Shown one piece after another: positions 48,619-56,902 of a DNA stretch of 64,000 bases. The notes under the pieces were generated by a model, which saw only the letters and a list, made by a program, of their open reading frames with translations, did no database searches and was not told the DNA's origin. Where the stretch lies: contig CATQHW010000002.1 in the NCBI GenBank assembly GCA_958296075.1, forward strand, positions 868,001-932,000, read 5' to 3'. The DNA comes from an uncultured Spirochaetia bacterium (GTDB taxonomy: Bacteria > Spirochaetota > Spirochaetia > SZUA-6 > Bin103). Both the position numbers and the translations under genes were made by a program. Each line of letters begins with the position of its first letter. The stretch's first letter is position 1.

Positions 48619-49916
48619 ATGGCGGACGCACGGGCGTAGAAGCGGACGCGCACCGGCGAGCCGGCCCGTTCCGAGCCGTCGCGGCGCCGGCCTTCGCTCT
48701 GCCAGACCAGCGGGTGATCGGGCCGATCGAGCGGCGCCTGCAGCAGGCAGCCGTCGCGCTCGTAGCCGGGGATCACCCGATCGCGGTCGTCGATCAACTC
48801 CGCCATCACGTAGGCCTGGTTCTCCTGATTGTCATACTCGTCGCCGGGAATCTTGGCGTTGAGCCGCAGCGGGCCGGCCGGCATCCGGAACTCCTCGGTC
48901 TCGAACCGGGAATTGGTAGGCGAGGTCGCGTAGGTCAGCCGGTCGGCCGGCAGTCCGTGCAGCCGGTCGCCGCGCTGAAACAGCATCATGCCGTTTACCA
49001 GGATCGGGTTGTGCAGCGCGAACGCGCCGGCGTCGATCTCCCGGAACGGCCGGCTCCAGGTCAGGCCGTCGCGGCTGACCCAGCGCTCGCACGGCAGGAA
49101 CACGCCGTGGCCGTTGGCGCGCATCGGGTCGATGCCGGGCTGGATGAAGCTGCCGGCGTAGTTGTTCATGTGCAGGTAATAGCGGCCCTCGTACGCAAAG
49201 GCGTTGGCCGAGTAGAACTCCAGGTCGGGCGGATCCTCATCGTCCGGTGAGATCTGGAACTCGATCGGCACCAGCCGCCCGCGCAGCAGCCGCATGTTGT
49301 TGCGGTACTCCGGCTTCTCGAAGTACTGGCTGGCGGTGTCCGGCGTCCATCTGAAACCGTCTTCGCTGGTGCGGATCGTCACCACCCGGCGCCCGTTGAG
49401 CACCAGGTCGTGCACCCCCTTTTCCCAGCGCTGCCACCCCTTGCCGTAGTAGATGAACCGTTGCACGGCGGGGCTCCACATCGCGCCCCAGGCGTCGCCG
49501 TCGGCGAACACCGGCCCGCCGGGATGCTCCTTCCAACTCTCGCCGTCGCGGCTGTGGAAGACGTACATCTGCATCTCGCCGTCATGGAGCGCGTTCTTCA
49601 TGAAGAGGTAGCGCTCCAGCTCCGGGCTGTACATCATGCGCGCGGCGTAATGCCACTTGCGCTCCGAGCGCTCGCAGACCACGTGCGTCTCTTCGAAGCG
49701 GATGCCGTCCGCCGTGACGCTGCGCAGCAGTTTCCAGGGCACGTGCCGGGCCATCCGGTAGTGGAACACGTCCGACGCGCCGTCCGGCCGGCGCTCCGCG
49801 AAGCAGATGACGTCGCGCATCCCGGTCCTGCCCAGATACCGGAACGGCGTAGGACGGAACCGCACGTGGCCCCAGGGCCGATGCACGTCGTGCCGGTCCA
49901 TGAACAGCAACTTCAT
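48582..49916 (-). CDS. Beta-propeller glycosidase-like protein
   Basis: 444 residues made of repeating beta-blade motifs with aromatic and Asp-box-like patterns: YVFHSRDGESWKEHPGGPVF, TIRTSEDGFRWTPDT, CERWVSRDGLTWSRPF. The S-x-D-G-x-x-W motif occurs at least three times. This is the style of GH43/GH32-like or sialidase-like five- to six-bladed propellers. No clear catalytic Asp/Glu triad could be assigned, so the activity is unknown. No signal peptide is visible. It faces away from the 49976 operon. Confidence 0.6.
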   Translation of the reverse strand: MKLLFMDRHDVHRPWGHVRFRPTPFRYLGRTGMRDVICFAERRPDGASDVFHYRMARHVPWKLLRSVTADGIRFEETHVVCERSERKWHYAARMMYSPELERYLFMKNALHDGEMQMYVFHSRDGESWKEHPGGPVFADGDAWGAMWSPAVQRFIYYGKGWQRWEKGVHDLVLNGRRVVTIRTSEDGFRWTPDTASQYFEKPEYRNNMRLLRGRLVPIEFQISPDDEDPPDLEFYSANAFAYEGRYYLHMNNYAGSFIQPGIDPMRANGHGVFLPCERWVSRDGLTWSRPFREIDAGAFALHNPILVNGMMLFQRGDRLHGLPADRLTYATSPTNSRFETEEFRMPAGPLRLNAKIPGDEYDNQENQAYVMAELIDDRDRVIPGYERDGCLLQAPLDRPDHPLVWQSEGRRRDGSERAGSPVRVRFYARASAIYALTGGASSHS

Positions 49917-49975
49917 CTCTGCGGATTGTATCCGGCACTTGCCGCGTCCGGCCAGTTCGGTAGGATCGGGGCGAA

Positions 49976-50959
49976 ATGAAGAGTGCCCGGATCGCCGCGC
50001 CCGGCCGCGTCGAAGTAGAGGAGGTCGCCGACCTGACGGTCCGACCCGGCAGCGCGGTGGTGCGACCGCTGGTCATCGCCATCGGCGGCGGCGACACGCG
50101 CCGCGTCTACGACGGCGTCCCCGGCTCCTATCCGCTGGCTCCGTCGACCTGCGCTCACCAGATCGTGGGCCGCGTCGAGGCGATCGAGTACGTCGGCGTC
50201 AAGCCGCTGCCGTTCGTGGTGGGCGAGGTCGCCATCGTCCGGCGTCCCGGCTACGACGGGCTGGCCGAGCAGATCCTGGTCCCGATCGGGCAACTGATCC
50301 ATCAGACGCTCGACACGCCGCTCGACCGGCTGGCGCTGGTGCATCAGCTCGCCGGTGCGCTGATGGCTGCCGACCGGCTCCGCGACGTCGTCGGGCGGTC
50401 GGTGGCGGTGGTCGGTCAGGGGCCGGCCGGCCTGGTGCTGGACGCGGTGCTGCGGCGTGCCGGCGCGCGGCAGGTGATCGGCGTCGACCCGATCGCCGCT
50501 CGCCGAGAGGCGGCGCTGCGCTACGGGGCGACTGCGGTCGTCGATCCCGGCGGCGGCGCCGATGCGGCGTCGCAGGTGGCCGCCGTGTCCGGCGCGCAGC
50601 TCCCGGACGTAGTGGTGGAGGCGGCCGGCACCGCGGCGTCGATCAACTTGGCGCTGGCGCTGGTGCGCGCGGAGGGGCGCCTGCTGCTGTACGGCGAACC
50701 GCGCACGGCAACCTTCCCGCTCGACTACGGCGTGCTTCACGAAAAGCAGTGCGCGGTGCTCATGTCGACGCCGGCCACCTACGAAGCCGGCGGCTACCAC
50801 GCCTATCGCCTGGCCACCAACCATCTGGCGCGCGGCGACTTCGACTTCGACGGACTGATCACCCACCGCCTGCCGATCGACGGCGCGGCGCGCGCCTACG
50901 AGCTTTCACGCTCCGGCGGCGACGGCGCCTGCCAAGTCGTGATCGAGTTCGACTCGTGA
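49976..50959 (+). CDS. MDR-family (zinc-type alcohol dehydrogenase-like) oxidoreductase
   Basis: 327 residues. The Rossmann part is clear: SVAVVGQGPAGLVLDAVLRR, GVDPIAARREAALRYGATAV and VVVEAAGTAASINLAL. The N-terminal part is MDR-like, but the catalytic Cys of the C-x-S-D motif is replaced (IGGGDTRRVYDG), and no structural zinc lobe with four cysteines is present. It may therefore not bind zinc. The gene's stop overlaps the next gene's ATG (TGATG), so the three genes to 53045 form a coupled operon. Confidence 0.8.
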   Translation: MKSARIAAPGRVEVEEVADLTVRPGSAVVRPLVIAIGGGDTRRVYDGVPGSYPLAPSTCAHQIVGRVEAIEYVGVKPLPFVVGEVAIVRRPGYDGLAEQILVPIGQLIHQTLDTPLDRLALVHQLAGALMAADRLRDVVGRSVAVVGQGPAGLVLDAVLRRAGARQVIGVDPIAARREAALRYGATAVVDPGGGADAASQVAAVSGAQLPDVVVEAAGTAASINLALALVRAEGRLLLYGEPRTATFPLDYGVLHEKQCAVLMSTPATYEAGGYHAYRLATNHLARGDFDFDGLITHRLPIDGAARAYELSRSGGDGACQVVIEFDS

Positions 50960-51960
50960 TGGAACCGATTCCGGGTGCCGGCTCCATCCCCGGTTACCGG
51001 CGCATGACGGCCGTCCGTCCGGTATCGGTCCTGGACGAGGAGGTGCCGGCCAAGTTCTGCGAGCTGCTCGGCCTGCGTGACGTGCCGGGACCCGGGTCGG
51101 TGCCGGTCGACACAGACCCGACCGAGACCGGCGGGGACGGGGTGCGCGTGACGCCGCTTCGCTTCCGCAACGAACTCGACGAGGTCGTGCCCTGCATCCT
51201 GATGCGCCCGGCCGCGGCGGGCGATGAGTCGGCCGGGATCGTCTGCATGCCCGGCACCGGCGGCAGCGCCGAGCAGATCAGCGGCGAGCGCCTCTACCGG
51301 CCGCACCGGCACCGCGGCCCATTGCACGGCTGGGCGCGCGAGTTGGCGCGGCGCGGTTTCGCGGTGTTGGCGGTCACGCTCCGGGGGACCACCGCCCGCC
51401 AGCCCAACCCGCTGGAGCAGGAGCGCGAATGCAAGGCGATGGAGCCGTTCGGACGGACGGCGGTCGGCCTGCGCGTGCGCGAGGCGCTGCAGGCGGCCCG
51501 CGCGCTGGCGGCCGCGGACGGGGTGGGCACCGACCGCATCGGACTCACCGGCTTCTCGCTGGGCGGGCAGGCCGCGTGGCATGCGCAGGCGGTCGCGCCC
51601 TGGATACGCGCTTCGGCTCCGCTGGCCGGAAGCCTGGGCAGCATGGCGGACTTCATCCGCAGGGGCGACCTGGACCGCCACTCCAGCCCCTGGTATATCC
51701 CGCACCTGCTGCGCCACTTCGACCACGGCCGCATCGTTCGCGTGTGCATCTGCCCGCGGCCGCTCATGCTGCTGGCGCCGACCGAGGACGAAGACATGCC
51801 GGCGAGCGGCGTCGACGCGATGGAGCGGGAGGTGCGGCCGGCCTATGCCTCGGCCGGCTGCGCCCACCGATTCGAGGTGCACCGCCCGCATCTGAACCAC
51901 ATCTTCCTGCCCGATCACCTCGATTCGGTGGCGGCGTTCTTCGGGCGATGGCTGTCGTGA
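50959..51960 (+). CDS. Alpha/beta hydrolase, dienelactone-hydrolase/acetylxylan-esterase-like
   Basis: 333 residues. Oxyanion region GIVCMPGTGGSAEQ, nucleophile in LTGFSLGGQAAWHAQAV (G-x-S-x-G), a likely acid in LLAPTEDEDMPAS and the histidine in HLNHIFLPDH. The large lid section with HRHRGPLHGWAREL is as in bacterial multidomain esterases that act on small esters or amides. The start ATG 50959 is tied to the previous stop. It overlaps the next gene by 13 bp. Confidence 0.78.
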   Translation: MEPIPGAGSIPGYRRMTAVRPVSVLDEEVPAKFCELLGLRDVPGPGSVPVDTDPTETGGDGVRVTPLRFRNELDEVVPCILMRPAAAGDESAGIVCMPGTGGSAEQISGERLYRPHRHRGPLHGWARELARRGFAVLAVTLRGTTARQPNPLEQERECKAMEPFGRTAVGLRVREALQAARALAAADGVGTDRIGLTGFSLGGQAAWHAQAVAPWIRASAPLAGSLGSMADFIRRGDLDRHSSPWYIPHLLRHFDHGRIVRVCICPRPLMLLAPTEDEDMPASGVDAMEREVRPAYASAGCAHRFEVHRPHLNHIFLPDHLDSVAAFFGRWLS

Positions 51961-53045
51961 CGGCCGCCTCGCGCTATCGCGAGATCGAGGTGGAGGGGAC
52001 GCCGCGCGAAATGGGCCGCCGGATCGGCGAGGCGGCGCGTGACGAGATTCGCGGCTTCGCCGGCATCGCCCTGGACCGGGTCAACAAGACGGTCCGCGTC
52101 ACCCGCCAGCAGGCGCTCGCCACCGCCTCCGCGTGCATCCCGTACGCCGCCGACTACGCGCCGGAGTTGCTCGCCGAGCTGCGCGGGATGGCCGAATCGA
52201 GCGGCGTATCGCTCGCGGAGTTGATGCTCCTGCAGGTCCGCAATCAGCTCCGCGGGCGTGGAGACCCGGCGTGGCGGGACGGAGGCGAGTCGCACGGTGC
52301 CGGTGAGGGCGGCTGTACCGCTCTGGCGGCGCGTCGGCCGGCGCTGGTCGCTCAGAACTGGGACAACGACCCGGCGCTCGATCCGTACACGGTGGTGCTG
52401 ACCCGCCGGCCGTTGGGCGCCCCGGCGACGCTGACGATCGGCCAAGCCGGGCTGATCGGCTACATCGGCTGCAGCGAGCGCGGCATCGGCGTATGCCTGA
52501 ACGCGCTGCCGGCTCCGGCCCATGAGGTCGGCGTACCGCACTACTTCATGGTTCGCCGCGTGCTGGAGGCCGAATCGCTCGATGCCGCGATCGACGCGGT
52601 GCGGAGCGCGCGGCGCGCCATTCCGGCCAATCTCCTGCTGGCCACGCCACAGGGACCGGCCGACTTCGAGATACTGATCGACGACCTGCGCGTGCTGCGG
52701 CCGGCAGATGGAACCGCCTGGCTGACGCACACCAACCACTGTCTGCATCCGGCGCTGACCGCGGCGAGCGACCGGTTCCCGGAGCTGATCGAGTCCGGTC
52801 CGCGCAAGCGGCGCATCGACGCCCTCCTGGCAGGGGACGCCGCCGGCGTCAGGGCGGCGCAGGCGGCGCTGCGCGACCATCTCGGCGCGCCCCGGTCGAT
52901 CTGCCGGCACGCCAACGACCACCCCCGGCACGGCTTCTGGACCAGCGTGTTCTCGGTGGTGATCGAGGCGGACGCCGGCCGCATGCGCGTCAGCCGCGGC
53001 AATCCGTGCGCGAACCCCTACGAGGAATACCGGCTGGCGGCCTGA
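51948..53045 (+). CDS. C45-family (acyl-CoA:6-APA acyltransferase-like) Ntn hydrolase
   Basis: 365 residues. EGTPREMGRRIGEAARDEI is the family's start. The N-terminal nucleophile cysteine revealed by self-cleavage is in EGGCTALAARRPALVAQNWD. GLIGYIGCSERGIGVCLNAL and WLTHTNHCLHPAL follow as expected for C45 peptidases. Known members hydrolyse or transfer acyl groups on amides such as beta-lactams. The natural substrate here is unknown; the hydrolase and dehydrogenase encoded before it suggest a shared small-molecule pathway. Confidence 0.82.
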   Translation: MAVVTAASRYREIEVEGTPREMGRRIGEAARDEIRGFAGIALDRVNKTVRVTRQQALATASACIPYAADYAPELLAELRGMAESSGVSLAELMLLQVRNQLRGRGDPAWRDGGESHGAGEGGCTALAARRPALVAQNWDNDPALDPYTVVLTRRPLGAPATLTIGQAGLIGYIGCSERGIGVCLNALPAPAHEVGVPHYFMVRRVLEAESLDAAIDAVRSARRAIPANLLLATPQGPADFEILIDDLRVLRPADGTAWLTHTNHCLHPALTAASDRFPELIESGPRKRRIDALLAGDAAGVRAAQAALRDHLGAPRSICRHANDHPRHGFWTSVFSVVIEADAGRMRVSRGNPCANPYEEYRLAA

Positions 53046-53067
53046 CGCCGGAGATCTCGGCGAACGG

Positions 53068-53795
53068 TCACGTCACCCAGAAGCGGTGCACGGTGCGGTG
53101 CCGGTAGGTCCGGCCCGGCCGCAGCACGATGGATGGAAAGTGCGGGTGGTGCACGCTGTCGGGGAAGTGTTGGGTCTCCAGGCAGAGGGCGCCGCGCGGC
53201 CCGAACATCCGGCCGCCGGCGCCGACGGTGGGCGGCAGGAACTCCGAGGTGTAGAGTTGCACCCCAGGCTGCGTGGTGGCCACCTCCATGACCCGGCCGG
53301 AGCCGGGCGCATACACGCGGGCGAACGTGCGCAGCTGTCCGGGCGCGCCGTCGATCACGAAGCAGTGGTCGTAGCCGCCGGCCTGCCTGATTCGTTCGCC
53401 GATCCGGCGAGGAGGGTGAAGTCGAAGGCGCTGCCGGCCACCGGGACCACCGCGCCGGTAGGAACCCGCCGGCGCCGCGCTCCAGCACGCGCGAGCAGTG
53501 CAGGTGCAACTCGTGGCCCTCCACGGTGCCGTTGCCGGCGCCGGCCAGCCAGACGCGCCGGTCGAAGCCTGCCGCGCCGCCATGCAGGTGCAGGTCGCCC
53601 GCGTTGCGCGCCAGCTTGTAGCGGGCGCCGTCGAGATCGAAGACGCCGCCGGCGATGCGGTTGGCGACCCGGCCGATGACGGCGCCGAAGTACGGGTACT
53701 CCGCCTCCAGGTAGCCGCTCACGTCGTCGTAGCCCAGGGTGATCTCCTCGGGATCGTGCCGGCCCGGCGCGCGCACCGATTGCAGAAAGCCGGCC
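53068..53795 (-). pseudogene. Broken aldose 1-epimerase
   Basis: Pieces of GalM lie in three frames: LQSVRAPGRH, ITLGYDD and YFGAVIGRVANRIAGGVFDL (first frame), VPTGAVVPVAGSAFDFTLLA (second frame), and AGGYDHCFVIDG with VQLYTSEFLPP (third frame). The first ~25 residues and the segment that holds the active-site Asn-His stretch are missing. At least two frameshifts and an internal loss of about 50 residues make it non-functional. It is convergent to the C45 gene and is followed on its own strand by nothing. Confidence 0.75.
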
Positions 53796-53813
53796 GGCCT
53801 GCACGGCGGCGGT

Positions 53814-56129
53814 TCACGGGAGCACGCGGGAGCCGCCGGATGCGTCCCACTCCTGCCAGACGAGCCGCACGGCGCGGACCGTTTCCGCACCGGGCGCCAG
53901 CTTCCGGTAGGCGGCCAGTATCGACCGGCGCTGCCGCGCGTCCAGCGCCTTGCCGGCGGAAGATCGACACAGCAGGTACAGGAAGACGACCGTGACCGTC
54001 TTGGGGTCCTCGCCGCCTCCGTCGGCCAGTTCCCGGAGCTTGCCGGCGATCTCGTCGGGAAGGCCGCGCGCCAGCAGATCGTCGAGCGCCGGTGCGGCGG
54101 GCAGCGGACGCGCCTTCAGCGCGGCGGCGAATTCCGCCGGGGTGAACGCGGGCGGCGGGGAAGATGCCGGTATCGGTTCCCTTACTCTAACGGGATAGGG
54201 ATCGACTGGCGGGGAAAATTCTTTGTACGTCAGCACTTCGGTCGCTTCCTCGGAAGCCTGCTGCAGATCGACTGGCGGGCGCCGGCGAAATTCGTCAAAG
54301 GTGTATGATGCCATCGTTCCGCCGGCGTCGAGCCGGTCCATCCGGCGCGGCGCCGCTCGATCGCCCACCGTGCCGACTCCGTGCCATCCGGCGGCCGGCA
54401 TCTGCGGGACCTTGACCAGGCTCGGCATATCGTTCGCCTTGTCGGCTTCCGCCCGCACGTGCACCACCAGGTAGTCGGTCCGCTCTGAAAGGAGTTGATA
54501 GCGGACGGCCAGATCGGTCGCCGCCGCTTCGTCGTCGATCGCCGGCAATCGCTGCGCGGCGGCCATGCGCGCCAGGTCGGATCGAGCGGTGCTCGGCCAT
54601 TCCACGGCGGCGGCAGCGGCCGGCTCCGGGCCGACCTCCATCCGTTGGGTGATCGTGCGGCCGTCGGCCAGCGCCAACTCCAGGGCGATCGGTCCGCACG
54701 GCCGCTCCGCGAACGATCCGAACAGGTGCATGGTGTCGCCGGGGTACGGCGGCGGCAGCGGATCGGGGACCGTCCGCTGCACGGGGGCCGGCCAGACGAC
54801 GCGAGCCGTGCGCGCGGGCGGCGCGAGGATGCGCTGAAAGTGACGGTGGATGCGTTCGGCCATGTCCTCCCGCGGCGCTACCAACTCGCACGCGCCGCCG
54901 GTCGCGTCGGCGAGCGCGCGCACGAACGGCTCGGCGACCGAGCTGCCGACGCCGACGGTGAAGATGCGGTGGCCGGACCGGCGCGCCTCGGCGACGGCGC
55001 GGTCGGTCTCCCACACTTCGCCGTCGGTGATCAGCAGCAGGTCGCGGGCCATGCCGGGTTCCCCGGCGCTGCGGTAGGCGGCGCGCAGCCCGGCTTCGAT
55101 CTCCGTGCCGCCCATGTCGGCGTCCAGGCCGCGCACGAAGCGGCGCGCACGGGCGACGCTGGCCGTGGACGCAAGCGTCTCGCGGCCGAACAGCGTGCGC
55201 TGGTGGCTGCCGAACGCGACGATGTCGAACAGGTCGCCGGGCCGCAGGCTGTCGAGTATCCGCTCCCCGGCGATCCGCACCTGAGCGATCGAGTCGCCGT
55301 TCATCGATCCGGAGCAATCGACCACGATCTTGAGGTTGCGGTGCGCGGCGGGTTCGCTCAGGCCGGTCAGCTCCGGGCGGAAGCTCGCCAGGACCACCCA
55401 GTCGCCGCCGTCGCGGGCGAGCAGCGCCCTGGTATCGGCCGCCTGCGCGGCGCGCGCCTCCAGCACGACGTCGCGGTCCATCGCCGCCGGCCGCGCGATC
55501 TCGATCACCGTCCGAGCCGTCTCCGGGGTTATGGCGATGGCGTGCGACGGCGATGCCCAGCGAGCCCCCTGCAGCACGCCCCGCACCGCCGCCTGCAGCC
55601 GGAAGGAGCGTTCGGCGTCGAAGCCGAACTCCGGCGCCTGGTGCGGGGCAAGACCGCCGCCGGCGGTCGGATCGCCGTAACGCGGGGCGATGGTCGTCGG
55701 CATCATGAGCCGGACGGTGTCGCCGTTCCAACGCAGCAGGAGCCCGTACCGGAAGCGGACGGTCGCCGTCTCGCCCGGCGCCAGGTTGCCGACGTTGGCG
55801 GTGTAGAGCCCCGGCTGCGACTGCTCCAGGCGCACCGCCGCGTCGCCTTCGGCGATGGCGTCCTCGTACCGCTCTTCGGCGTCGGGCTTGGCTACCACCG
55901 TGCCGGCCATCCGCCGATCGCCGAGTTCCATCTCGAATTGCAACAGGACCGCCTCCAGAGGCAGCGGGAAGGTGTAGACGGCCTCGATGTGGGTCGCGCC
56001 GGGGTTGCGGTACCGCTGACACACGCTGACTACCGCCATGAGGTCGTCGATCGCGGCGTCGATGCCGACCTCCTCCAACACCACGTCGCCGTGCGCGGTC
56101 TCCATCGTTGCGGCCAAGGTCGTTCTCAT
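53814..56129 (-). CDS. VIT and von Willebrand factor A domain protein
   Basis: 771 residues. The N-terminal VIT domain (inter-alpha-trypsin inhibitor type) shows AVYTFPLPLEAVLLQFEMEL, RRMAGTVVAKPDAEERYEDA and LAPGETATVRFRYGLLLRWN. The vWA domain carries a complete MIDAS: DCSGSMNGDS, the threonine in ADMGGTEIEAGL, and LLLITDGEVW. The rest is helical, with a proline-rich linker. No signal peptide is seen, so it probably acts inside the cell in a metal-dependent complex. The ATG overlaps the MerR stop (ATGA), so the two are translationally linked. Confidence 0.87.
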   Translation of the reverse strand: MRTTLAATMETAHGDVVLEEVGIDAAIDDLMAVVSVCQRYRNPGATHIEAVYTFPLPLEAVLLQFEMELGDRRMAGTVVAKPDAEERYEDAIAEGDAAVRLEQSQPGLYTANVGNLAPGETATVRFRYGLLLRWNGDTVRLMMPTTIAPRYGDPTAGGGLAPHQAPEFGFDAERSFRLQAAVRGVLQGARWASPSHAIAITPETARTVIEIARPAAMDRDVVLEARAAQAADTRALLARDGGDWVVLASFRPELTGLSEPAAHRNLKIVVDCSGSMNGDSIAQVRIAGERILDSLRPGDLFDIVAFGSHQRTLFGRETLASTASVARARRFVRGLDADMGGTEIEAGLRAAYRSAGEPGMARDLLLITDGEVWETDRAVAEARRSGHRIFTVGVGSSVAEPFVRALADATGGACELVAPREDMAERIHRHFQRILAPPARTARVVWPAPVQRTVPDPLPPPYPGDTMHLFGSFAERPCGPIALELALADGRTITQRMEVGPEPAAAAAVEWPSTARSDLARMAAAQRLPAIDDEAAATDLAVRYQLLSERTDYLVVHVRAEADKANDMPSLVKVPQMPAAGWHGVGTVGDRAAPRRMDRLDAGGTMASYTFDEFRRRPPVDLQQASEEATEVLTYKEFSPPVDPYPVRVREPIPASSPPPAFTPAEFAAALKARPLPAAPALDDLLARGLPDEIAGKLRELADGGGEDPKTVTVVFLYLLCRSSAGKALDARQRRSILAAYRKLAPGAETVRAVRLVWQEWDASGGSRVLP

Positions 56130-56557
56130 CTCTCTGCATCCTCCTTGCGTGTTTCGTCGATGAGCGATGCCGTTCGACGGACGACCGCCCGCACCGCTTC
56201 GGGGCTGAGGCCCGACTCGCGCGGATCGATCACCAGTTCGACGCCCGGGGCGATCGTGACGTGGGTCCGCAACGTCACCTCTCCGGGGCGCCGGCGGCGC
56301 GGCGGCGGCAGCGGAGCGGAGCTCTCGCCGCCGCCGGCCACCAGTTCGCGGATACGTTCCAGGCTCAAGCCGGCTTGCTGCCAGGTGCGGATCGTCATCA
56401 GTCGTTCCACGTGGCGCTTCGTGTAGTAAGCGCCACGCTTGGCCCCGGCGGGCCGATCGACGAGTCCCTCCTGGATGTAGTAACGGACGGTACGCCTGGG
56501 CAGGTTGACCAGCGCGCACAGCTCGTCTATCGCGAGACGGTCGCCTTCGTTCGACAT
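56126..56557 (-). CDS. MerR-family transcriptional regulator
   Basis: 143 residues from ATG 56557. LAIDELCALVNLPRRTVRYY is the winged helix-turn-helix, followed by QEGLVDRPAGAKRGAYYTKR and a short effector part with no cysteine motif for metals. A C-terminal acidic, proline-arginine rich region (PPPRRRRPGEVTLR) follows. It is the first gene of an operon with the VIT/vWA protein and probably regulates that operon; the promoter region upstream has MerR-like features. Confidence 0.82.
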   Translation of the reverse strand: MSNEGDRLAIDELCALVNLPRRTVRYYIQEGLVDRPAGAKRGAYYTKRHVERLMTIRTWQQAGLSLERIRELVAGGGESSAPLPPPRRRRPGEVTLRTHVTIAPGVELVIDPRESGLSPEAVRAVVRRTASLIDETRKEDAER

Positions 56558-56564
56558 CGCCTGC

Positions 56565-56600
56565 AGTATAAGACATATTCGATGTAGAAAACAAGTGTCT
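56565..56600 (-). promoter_or_regulatory. Candidate promoter and operator of the merR-vWA operon
   Basis: On the minus strand a -35-like TTGTTT (56594-56589) and a -10 TATACT (56570-56565) are 18 bp apart, close to the long spacers that MerR proteins act on. AGACA (56600-56596) and TGTCT (56575-56571) form a dyad around the spacer. The -10 lies just 7 bases before the start codon at 56557, so an almost leaderless transcript would result. Binding is not demonstrated. Confidence 0.4.
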
Positions 56601-56684
56601 GAAAATGATCCGGATCGGCCATCGTCCGCCCGGACCGGATGGACCCTTCCCGAGCGGGCCGGGGACCCTACGCTGCACGGCGCG

Positions 56685-56902
56685 ATGACGATCCGTTCCA
56701 TCCGGCTCCATGACGAACGTTACGGCGAGCAGTGGTTCGAGGAGATCGAGGACCGACCGAGCCGGCTCACTTCGCTGGCGGTCGGCGATGACGGCTGCGC
56801 CTACGGCGTGACCGGGCGGGGCGGAGGGTGCGAGGCGCTGCGCTTCGACTTCCGCCGCGGCCGCTACGGCGCAGCGGCTACCTGTGGGAGATCACGCTGT
56901 AG
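56685..56902 (+). pseudogene. Fragment of a Kelch/beta-propeller type protein
   Basis: From ATG 56685 one reads MTIRSIRLHDERYGEQ, LTSLAVGDDGCAYGVTGRGG and ALRFDFRRGRYG, a propeller-blade pattern. The expected ending GYLWEITL and a TAG at 56900 then come in another frame. About 70 residues, less than two blades, with a frame break. It overlaps the end of the convergent sulP gene by a few bases. The region 56603-56684 shows nothing else. Confidence 0.4.

Noticed and set aside
49976..50959. MDR gene considered inactive because the catalytic Cys motif is missing
   Set aside because: Many MDR proteins (quinone-reductase-like and others) work without zinc, and the rest of the chain is intact and coupled to its operon.
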